Positions 16,966 to 23,307 of a stretch of DNA of 36,918 bases are shown piece by piece. The position numbers and the translations under genes were made by a program. The stretch's first letter is position 1, and every line of letters starts with the position of its first letter. Below the pieces are notes generated by a model, which saw nothing but the letters and a program-made list of their open reading frames with translations, was not told where the DNA came from and did no database searches. Source of the stretch: Aquificaceae bacterium (GTDB lineage Bacteria; Pseudomonadota; Gammaproteobacteria; Thiotrichales; Thiotrichaceae); assembly GCA_003972955.1 (NCBI GenBank), contig QOAQ01000045.1:1-36918 (forward strand). Direction: 5' to 3'.

Positions 16966-17537
16966 ATTCAGAAACGATAATGGAAAACTTTCTTGCAGGT
17001 AAGTACGAACAACTGCACTGTGATAAATGTGAAATGACATTTCTTACCAATGTCTTTGACTATGATGAAACACATGTTTTATTAGAAAAACGCTCACTTG
17101 GACTCGAATATTACTGTGGTGCTATTCATACTAAAAACTTGACCAAAGTACCTAATATACAGCGTATTGGTATTATTGATGAAGAAGACAACCCTGTAGA
17201 AGCTCCTAGCAATGAGGAAATCTATTCTGGTGATGAAACAGACTACCGTTTTATTTATATTATGGAAAAACTTGAGCATATGAATGATGAAAACAGTGCT
17301 TATTTTGATAAACATATTAAAGACTTAGATTGGAAAAATAAAGAAAGCAGAGAAGCTTCATTGCAAGAAGTCAGCGACAAGTACAACCCACAACTTGCAA
17401 CTGACATCGCTAAACTTTATGAATTCTATACACAACATAAAGAGGTTATTGCATGGGATTTACACGGTGATAACTTAATGCAACGTATTGAGAGCAATGA
17501 AATTGTTATTTTAGACCCTTATACAAGGAGAGCTTGA
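16962..17537 (+). CDS. Small kinase-fold protein of unknown function
   Basis: The C-terminal part has the catalytic signature of the protein-kinase/APH fold: VIAWDLHGDNLMQRI (Asp166 or Asp170, with Asn171) followed after a short gap by VILDPY, where Asp185 stands for the DFG aspartate. A hinge-like strand FIYIMEKLEHM lies at about 97-107. The N-lobe (residues 1-95) lacks a recognisable glycine loop, and the ATP-contacting Lys is uncertain (LLEKRS is one option). At 191 residues it is shorter than most kinases. It is coupled to the HAD-like gene by an ATGA overlap, suggesting an opposing or shared phosphate chemistry. Phage-type origin is possible. It ends convergent with pqiC, 41 bases away. 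Confidence 0.6.
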   Translation: MNSETIMENFLAGKYEQLHCDKCEMTFLTNVFDYDETHVLLEKRSLGLEYYCGAIHTKNLTKVPNIQRIGIIDEEDNPVEAPSNEEIYSGDETDYRFIYIMEKLEHMNDENSAYFDKHIKDLDWKNKESREASLQEVSDKYNPQLATDIAKLYEFYTQHKEVIAWDLHGDNLMQRIESNEIVILDPYTRRA

Positions 17538-17578
17538 AAAAAGAACAAATAGACATAGTTCATAGCAAGCTAACAAAC

Positions 17579-18172
17579 TCATATTAAGGATAGAAGTCGC
17601 TTTATTTTATCGGCAATTTGTTTGCTAAAGTCTTGTAAAGCTTGGCTCTGTGCTTTTACATAGTCACCATAGCTTTTGCCATGAACAGGGGTATTTATTA
17701 GCGTTTGTTTAACGAGTATTTCTTTATTCTGCTTCAATAAGCGCCAGCGGGCTTTGAGGGTAACGTTCTTGCCTATTTCACCATCAAATCGTTCGATATT
17801 AATACGGACTTGATAGCTGGGTTTAAAGGAGAATTTCCATGGATATTGTTCTACGCTATTTGTTTTTAATAGCACGGATAGATTATCTGTTAGGGATTGA
17901 ATAATCTCTTCTTTGTAAGAACCTCCCCATTGATGATTTTCCGCCATTTTGATTTCATTGCTATTTTTTCGGCTGATGATTTGCGGGCGGTTTAATAAAC
18001 GAGGTATTTCAACAGGACCGACACCAATGCGTAATTTTGCATTACTCGCTGTTACAGGAGGAAGTGATGATAGTGAGTAAAAACGTGTGCCACCTAATGA
18101 TTCCTCACCCCCTGATAAACTAGAACATGCACTAAGCAATGTGGAAAGTAGGAAGAATAAAAATAATTTCAT
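17579..18172 (-). CDS. pqiC: PqiC, outer-membrane lipoprotein of the Pqi lipid-transport system
   Basis: This is an ABC-type transport auxiliary lipoprotein (DUF330/PqiC). It is the outer-membrane partner of the PqiB tunnel that spans the periplasm and moves phospholipids. The lipoprotein signal is MKLFLFFLLSTLLSAC (Cys16). The typical opening of the mature domain, FYSLSSLPP...LRIGVGPVEIPRLLNRPQI, is clear, followed by WGGSYKEEIIQSLTDNLS. At 197 residues it is family-sized. It is the last gene of pqiA1-pqiA2-pqiB-pqiC, starting 5 bases after the pqiB stop. Confidence 0.93.
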   Translation of the reverse strand: MKLFLFFLLSTLLSACSSLSGGEESLGGTRFYSLSSLPPVTASNAKLRIGVGPVEIPRLLNRPQIISRKNSNEIKMAENHQWGGSYKEEIIQSLTDNLSVLLKTNSVEQYPWKFSFKPSYQVRINIERFDGEIGKNVTLKARWRLLKQNKEILVKQTLINTPVHGKSYGDYVKAQSQALQDFSKQIADKIKRLLSLI

Positions 18173-18177
18173 GGTAC

Positions 18178-20067
18178 TTATTTTCCAAAAATAACAGAGT
18201 TAGGCTTGCGTTGTATGGTATCTGCAAGAATAGAAAAGGATTTAGATGCTTCACCTAAATCATTGATAAGTTGCTGTAATTTATATTGTAATGCAGAGTC
18301 TTCACTTAATGTAGCTTTAAGTCCTTTATTGACAACTAGCGTCGTTTTATCTATATGCCTTAATGTTCTGCGTAAATCTTGCTGTAGTTTATTGCTGACA
18401 TTATTAAGATTTTGCATGGTGTGATGTGCATCTTTTTGTAATTTATTACTGACATTATTGAAGGTTCGTAGAGCCTGACGGGTATCTTTCTGTAATTTAT
18501 TCCCCACATTGCTAAATGTCCGTAGGGTGTGGCTGGCATCTTTTTGTAATACCTTCATTGTGTTGCGGGTATCAACCATCAAGTGGCTTATGTTGTCGGC
18601 AGTCTTTTGTGCGCTTGCAAGTGTTTTAACTAACTCGCCAGAAAAGCCTTTTTTATGCAGCTCTGCTGAAATTTTACTGATACTTTCTGCGGTAGAGGAG
18701 ATGCCTTTGAGTGTTTTCTTTACGTCTTTAGAGTTAAGTAAGGCAGTTACACTCGAAATAGCTTTGTTTAATTCGTCGGTTATTTCACTTGCATCGAAGT
18801 TGAGTAAGGAGGTCAATGAAGCTGTAGTGGGGAAGATGGCAGGCTCACTAGCATCTGTGGGTAGTAAAGCGAATACTTGTTTTATCTCTTGCTCAGAAAG
18901 TGGTTTTTTAGGCATGGTTAAAGAGATGTATTGAGCACCTGTAATCAGGCTATCGACGGTTAGTTGTGCCTGTAATCCGTTGCTGACTAAATTCTGTAGT
19001 GTAGTTTCTGCGTCGTTACGTTGTTTTTTTTCTGAGAATTTATCGATAAAGAGAGAGACTTTTACCAGTGTTTTTACCTGTGTATTTTTATTGTTTTTCT
19101 CTAAGATAATGCTTTCAACTTTTCCCACACGCACCCCATTGTATTCGACAACAGAGTCAGTGCTTAGACCATGCAGGCTATCATCAAAATACATGATGTA
19201 AAATATTTTTTCTAAACGTTGCGTGTCATCATTGGCGAGTTTGTAGCTATCGTAGAGTTTATAACTTGTTTCACCATCAAGCTCATACCCCAATTTGTCG
19301 ATAGGGGTTTCAAAGGCAATGCCACCGATTAATAAAGACACCAGTGATTCAACACGTGCGGATACACCGCCTGAATTTAACTCTAGTTCTAAACCGCTGG
19401 CATTCCAAAATCGGGTGTTGGTTTTAATTTTTTTGTCGTAGGGTGCATGTACATAGATAGATATATCGACACTATTATTGTCATCATTCAACTCGTAAGC
19501 GGTAACTTCTCCGACATTAATTTTATGATAATAAACAGGAGAGCCAATATTTAAAGAGCCAAGGTTGGCACTATTTAAGGTAATTGAGCGACCTTTTTCT
19601 TCCGCAGTGATAATGGGAGCAACGGATAAACCTTCGTAGCGTTCTAGAGCTTCCGTCTTTTTTTCGCCAGGGTCAATACCAATGTGAACACCTGACAATA
19701 GGGTGTCTAAACCACTCACTCCTTGCAACGTAAGACGAGGACGCTCAACCCAAAAGCGAGTATCACCACTTAAATTTTCAGCCATATCAGGAAAAATCTC
19801 AGCCGTCACTTGTACTTTTTTAAGGTCACTCGTAAGGCTTAATTTTTTAACTTTGCCGACTTGAATGTCTTTATAGCGAATAGGTGTTTTTTTTGCTTCT
19901 ATACCTGATGCTTGATCAAAAGTGATAGTGATGATCGTACCGCGCTCACTGTAATATTTGAACAATAGCCATCCTGCAATAAGAGCGGCGCTGAGGGGAA
20001 TAATCCAAATAAGAGAGAATCGTGGGGCAGCTTGCACTTGTGCTGTGGGGTATTCGTTATTTGCCAT
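18178..20067 (-). CDS. pqiB: PqiB, MCE-domain periplasmic tunnel protein
   Basis: PqiB forms hexameric stacked MCE rings plus a helical needle that carries lipids between the membranes. One N-terminal membrane helix (FSLIWIIPLSAALIAGWLLF) is followed by three MCE/MlaD domains at about residues 40-130, 155-225 and 280-350. Their repeated core reads IRYKDIQVGKVKKL, VYYHKINVGEVTAY and VEYNGVRVGKVESI. From about 420 on it is helical, and it contains an unusual 18-residue tandem repeat. I start at the ATG giving MANNEYPTAQ, overlapping pqiA2 by 11 bases; the track's TTG six codons earlier is less likely. At 629 residues it is somewhat longer than the E. coli protein. Confidence 0.95.
   Translation of the reverse strand: MANNEYPTAQVQAAPRFSLIWIIPLSAALIAGWLLFKYYSERGTIITITFDQASGIEAKKTPIRYKDIQVGKVKKLSLTSDLKKVQVTAEIFPDMAENLSGDTRFWVERPRLTLQGVSGLDTLLSGVHIGIDPGEKKTEALERYEGLSVAPIITAEEKGRSITLNSANLGSLNIGSPVYYHKINVGEVTAYELNDDNNSVDISIYVHAPYDKKIKTNTRFWNASGLELELNSGGVSARVESLVSLLIGGIAFETPIDKLGYELDGETSYKLYDSYKLANDDTQRLEKIFYIMYFDDSLHGLSTDSVVEYNGVRVGKVESIILEKNNKNTQVKTLVKVSLFIDKFSEKKQRNDAETTLQNLVSNGLQAQLTVDSLITGAQYISLTMPKKPLSEQEIKQVFALLPTDASEPAIFPTTASLTSLLNFDASEITDELNKAISSVTALLNSKDVKKTLKGISSTAESISKISAELHKKGFSGELVKTLASAQKTADNISHLMVDTRNTMKVLQKDASHTLRTFSNVGNKLQKDTRQALRTFNNVSNKLQKDAHHTMQNLNNVSNKLQQDLRRTLRHIDKTTLVVNKGLKATLSEDSALQYKLQQLINDLGEASKSFSILADTIQRKPNSVIFGK
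18376..18548 (-). repeat. 54-bp tandem repeat inside the pqiB helical tail
   Basis: Three 54-bp units (18376, 18430 and 18484 onwards), plus the start of a fourth near 18538, encode 18-residue repeats of the form D-x-x-x-T-L-R-T-F-x-N-V-x-N-K-L-Q-K. They lie in the predicted helical needle of PqiB. The 18-residue period equals about five helical turns, so each unit lengthens the helix without changing its face. Confidence 0.8.
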
Positions 20068-20710
20068 TATTGTCTTCACTGTCAAGCTGATTAGTTTCTA
20101 TCGTGTCCCATATTAAGCGTGGGTCGAATGTATGTGCTGCAAACATAGTGAGTATCACAACTGCTGCAAATGCGGGTGCGCCAATGCCGGGGGTAACCGT
20201 TGCACTGTTGCCGAATTGTACCAAAGCGACTAAGAGTGCGATAACAAAAATATCGACCATTGACCATCGTCCAACAAACTCTGTTACACGATACATGACG
20301 GTGCGGTCTTTGGGTCGCCAATGTGTTTTAAAATGGATGCTAAGTAGTAACCCAAGTAGTGTGAGTAATTTAAGAATAGGTATGAAAATACTCGCAATAA
20401 AAATAAGTAAAGCAAGAGGCCATAAACCAGATTCTAAAAGGTGCATCACACCACTTAAAATAGTGGCGGGTTGTCCTTCGCCTAAATAAATAAAGGTCAT
20501 AATAGGGAAGGTATTGGCTGGGATATATAAAATTAAAGCAGCGATTAATAACGCCCATGTTCTACGTAGGCTATCAGGGTGGCGTGAATGTAAGCTGGAT
20601 TGGCAACAGGGACAATGGATAACAGAATTGGCTTCCATATTTTTAGGTAACTTACTCAAAGTATGGCAAAAATGGCAGGAAACTAATCCTGCTGTACGTG
20701 CAGTTATCAT
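20057..20710 (-). CDS. pqiA2: PqiA family integral membrane protein, second half-gene
   Basis: This is a PqiA-domain inner-membrane protein of 217 residues. The N-terminal zinc-ribbon-like motif CHFC ... CPCC (about residues 12-38) is followed by four hydrophobic segments starting ALLIAALILYIPANTFPIM. E. coli PqiA carries two such domains in one chain; here they are two genes. I use the ATG at 20710, whose A is the last base of the pqiA1 stop (TAATG); the track's GTG three codons earlier is less likely. It is presumed to feed lipid into, or anchor, the PqiB tunnel. Confidence 0.9.
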   Translation of the reverse strand: MITARTAGLVSCHFCHTLSKLPKNMEANSVIHCPCCQSSLHSRHPDSLRRTWALLIAALILYIPANTFPIMTFIYLGEGQPATILSGVMHLLESGLWPLALLIFIASIFIPILKLLTLLGLLLSIHFKTHWRPKDRTVMYRVTEFVGRWSMVDIFVIALLVALVQFGNSATVTPGIGAPAFAAVVILTMFAAHTFDPRLIWDTIETNQLDSEDNNGK

Positions 20711-21360
20711 TATCCACACCTGTTTTTTGTTCTTAGTTTATTCCATACATCGTGGGGGTTTAGGGAATGACTTAGTAAGGTTAACGATAAGATTAATAAG
20801 CAAAAGGCGTAGAGAGAAGTACCTAATATCACATCAGCAATATCGCCTAGTTTTACCAATGTGACTAAAATTGCCAACATTAAAATTTCTAACATTCCCC
20901 ATGCATCGGTACTGCGTAAAAAGCGAAAAATAGGAGCAGTATAACGGTTTATATTATTGGTTTTTACTTGAAGAAGAATATAGATTGTTCCAATTAATGT
21001 TGTTGCAGGAAAAATAATGGTTGTAAGCAACATCAACAGACTTAATAAGGGTTGACCTTCATTAAATAAGGATAATGCAGCCGTTAACAGCGTACCTTCT
21101 TGTACCAAACCAAGTGCTTTAAGTGATAATAAAGGAAAAAGATTAGAAATAATAAATAAAATCAAGCCAGTGATAGCAAAAGCAAGACTGCGGTTGATGG
21201 AGTTTTCTTGGTTTTTAAATAAAGTTGCATGGCAACGCAAGCAGTGAGCAATTTGATTTTTGGAAAGAGGGGGGATTGTCTGGATTAAATCACAATCAGG
21301 GCAAGCAATTTTACTTATTTGTGTATCTATTTGGGGGGGATTTGAGCTATTAGATTTCAT
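20710..21360 (-). CDS. pqiA1: PqiA family integral membrane protein, first half-gene
   Basis: This is a 216-residue homologue of the first PqiA domain. The zinc-ribbon-like motif is CPDC ... CLRC (about residues 19-43), followed by hydrophobic segments beginning LAFAITGLILFIISNLFPLL. It is the first gene of pqiA1-pqiA2-pqiB-pqiC. The stop codon shares a base with the next start (TAATG), which implies coupled translation and equal amounts of the two halves. The ribosome site before its ATG is weak. In E. coli the operon responds to redox stress through SoxS; no such site was recognised here. Confidence 0.9.
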   Translation of the reverse strand: MKSNSSNPPQIDTQISKIACPDCDLIQTIPPLSKNQIAHCLRCHATLFKNQENSINRSLAFAITGLILFIISNLFPLLSLKALGLVQEGTLLTAALSLFNEGQPLLSLLMLLTTIIFPATTLIGTIYILLQVKTNNINRYTAPIFRFLRSTDAWGMLEILMLAILVTLVKLGDIADVILGTSLYAFCLLILSLTLLSHSLNPHDVWNKLRTKNRCG

Positions 21361-21483
21361 TCGCTCATTCTGCCAGATTTTTATTACAAAATCTGTAGTA
21401 GTTTTTTTACCTTGTCAAAGGTTGCAATGTAGAGATGGATCATCATGGGATGCTGTAGGGCTGCCTCCTATTTAATCGTAGGC

Positions 21484-21562
21484 GTAGGGTCGGTGAAGTT
21501 TACGGAATCGACTAAGTTCGAGTAGTATCATGGTCGGTTTCGCAAAGCTACACCGACCCTAC
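21484..21562. repeat. REP-like inverted hairpin pair (BIME/MITE-like)
   Basis: A 79-base element is bounded by GTAGGGTCGGTG and CACCGACCCTAC. The arms are related over about 30 bases (GTAGGGTCGGTGAAGTTTAC vs the reverse complement GTAGGGTCGGTGTAGCTTTG). The right arm is itself a hairpin, GGTCGGT...ACCGACC. It lies between glmM and pqiA1. The GTAGGG...CCCTAC format is common among dispersed repeats of gammaproteobacteria. No RAYT transposase gene is in the window, and no second copy was found. Confidence 0.7.
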
Positions 21563-21624
21563 AAAAGAGAATAAAGTGTTCACTGGGATATGAAGGATGC
21601 CTATTTCTTCTAATTTTAATCGAC

Positions 21625-22974
21625 TTAATCAGAGACGCCTTTAGAAATATTTTCTACAACAAGGGCTATATCTTCAGCAAGTTGTTCCGTTTCATCAGGC
21701 TTATCACCTTCAACCATGACGCGAATTAAAGGTTCTGTTCCCGAGGCTCTAAGGAGTACACGCCCACGGTCACCTAATTGTGCTTCTGCACGTTTAACAG
21801 CATCTTGAATTTCGGCATTATTTTTGAAGTCAATCGTCTTAGAGATGCGAACATTCTTTAAAGTTTGTGGATACTTTTTCATAACTTGTTTGAGTTCGTG
21901 TAGTGATTTTCCGCTACTAATCATTGCATTTAGTACTTGAAGGGCAGCGATAGTGCCGTCACCTGTCGGAATTTTATCCCTAATGATAACGTGTCCAGAG
22001 CCTTCACCGCCTAATATGCCATCATATTTGCGTAAGAGTTCCATAACGTAACGATCACCAACATCGGCTCGATGAAAATTTAGTCCAAGCTTTTCGATTG
22101 ATTGTTGTAGTCCTAGGTTACTCATCAGAGTACCAACGACATCCTTTCCTAATGTACCTTCTTGATGTTTGTAATGGGCAATAATTGCTATCGCTTCGTC
22201 ACCATCTACCGTTTCACCTTTATGATCGACCATCATTAGGCGGTCACCATCACCATCAAGTGCTATTCCAATATCTGCCTCATACTTTTTTACTTTTTTA
22301 GTCAGTGTTGCTAAGGAGGTTGCACCACAATGATGGTTAATATTAAGACCATTTGGTTCATCTGCAATGGTAATAATTTCAGCACCTAACTCTGTTAGTA
22401 CATGCGGTGATACTTGGTAAGTCGCGCCGTTGGCACAATCTAGAATAATTCGTAAAGAGCTAAATGAAATATCAGCAGGTACAGCGCGTTTACAAAATTC
22501 GATATAACGCCCTCCTGCATCATCAATGCGTATGACTTTTCCTAACCGAGCGGAGCTAACGGTTTCAATTTCACGGTCTAAATAATTTTCAATTTCTTCT
22601 TCTATCTCATCAGCAAGCTTTGTGCCTTCTGAGGAGAAAAATTTCACGCCATTATCTTGATAAGGATTATGCGATGCACTGATTACAATGCCCGCCGATG
22701 CGCGGAATGTGCGTGTTAGATAAGAAACAGCAGGAGTTGGCATAGGCCCAAGTAAACGTACATCGACACCTGCGGCAACCAGCCCTGCTTGTAGAGCGGT
22801 TTCTAGCATGTAGCCAGATATACGCGTGTCTTTGCCAATAACAACTAAAGGATGCCCTTTTTTGGTTAATACTTTTCCTGCTGCCCAACCTAGCTTTAAG
22901 GCAAAATCAGGTGTCATGGGAGATTTGCCAATTTCGCCACGGATACCATCTGTTCCGAAGTATTTTCTGCTCAT
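21625..22974 (-). CDS. glmM: Phosphoglucosamine mutase
   Basis: It converts glucosamine 6-phosphate to glucosamine 1-phosphate on the way to UDP-GlcNAc for peptidoglycan and LPS. The start at 22974 gives the conserved opening MSRKYFGTDGIRG; the track's earlier start adds 11 unsupported residues. The phosphoserine loop is VISASHNPYQDNG, the metal loop LDGDGDRLM, the sugar loop LGGEGSGH and the phosphate loop LRASGTEPLIRVMVEG. At 449 residues it is normal. It is not next to folP or ftsH as in many relatives. It shares its fold with algC in this window but is clearly the GlmM branch. Confidence 0.97.
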   Translation of the reverse strand: MSRKYFGTDGIRGEIGKSPMTPDFALKLGWAAGKVLTKKGHPLVVIGKDTRISGYMLETALQAGLVAAGVDVRLLGPMPTPAVSYLTRTFRASAGIVISASHNPYQDNGVKFFSSEGTKLADEIEEEIENYLDREIETVSSARLGKVIRIDDAGGRYIEFCKRAVPADISFSSLRIILDCANGATYQVSPHVLTELGAEIITIADEPNGLNINHHCGATSLATLTKKVKKYEADIGIALDGDGDRLMMVDHKGETVDGDEAIAIIAHYKHQEGTLGKDVVGTLMSNLGLQQSIEKLGLNFHRADVGDRYVMELLRKYDGILGGEGSGHVIIRDKIPTGDGTIAALQVLNAMISSGKSLHELKQVMKKYPQTLKNVRISKTIDFKNNAEIQDAVKRAEAQLGDRGRVLLRASGTEPLIRVMVEGDKPDETEQLAEDIALVVENISKGVSD

Positions 22975-23136
22975 TATTATTACTCTGTCGCTAAAGTAGA
23001 TAGGCACTTACTATATGCTATCTTTATTGAATATTACGAAAGTATAGCAGTTATATAGAAAGACTCTATTCGGGCTGATTATTGGTATTAGAAGCATAAT
23101 GTGACACGTTCTTTTGTACTATTGGTACTGAGCTAA

Positions 23137-23164
23137 TATCCATTATCCATTATCCATTATTCAT
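23137..23164. repeat. Heptanucleotide tandem repeat (TATCCAT x4)
   Basis: Three exact TATCCAT units are followed by one variant, TATTCAT, in the glmM/DUF2339 divergent region. Its length could vary by slipped-strand replication. Confidence 0.8.
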
Positions 23165-23265
23165 AAGCCCATTATGTACCATCAGCATCTTGGGCTATCT
23201 ATTTTGTCCATTCGGGATAATCTGATTTTATTATCATATATTTTTCTCTGATCTTATTTTGCTAG

Positions 23266-23271
23266 TATAAT
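23266..23271 (+). promoter_or_regulatory. Candidate -10 box for the DUF2339-DUF3999 operon
   Basis: A perfect TATAAT lies 36 bases before the ATG at 23308. The matching -35 region (TTTCTC at 17-base spacing) is poor, so the promoter may need an activator or may be a chance match. Confidence 0.35.
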
Positions 23272-23307
23272 GTTTTGATATACATCTAATAAAAAAACTA
23301 TATCACT

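Larger units (their letters stand above)
22975..23307. other. 333-base divergent intergenic region between glmM and the DUF2339 gene
   Basis: It holds the promoters of both genes, a 7-bp tandem repeat (23137-23164) and a consensus TATAAT at 23266-23271. I see no ORF or RNA gene. Confidence 0.5.

Noticed and set aside
16489-17537. HAD/kinase pair considered as a T4-like polynucleotide kinase-phosphatase
   Set aside because: The kinase-like partner has HGDN/DPY of the protein-kinase/APH fold and no P-loop GxxxxGK[ST].
18509-18934. 141-residue plus-strand ORF across pqiB
   Set aside because: It is antisense to pqiB and has no ribosome site or recognisable domain.
20103-20489. 128-residue plus-strand ORF across pqiA2
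   Set aside because: It is a shadow of a membrane protein gene on the other strand.
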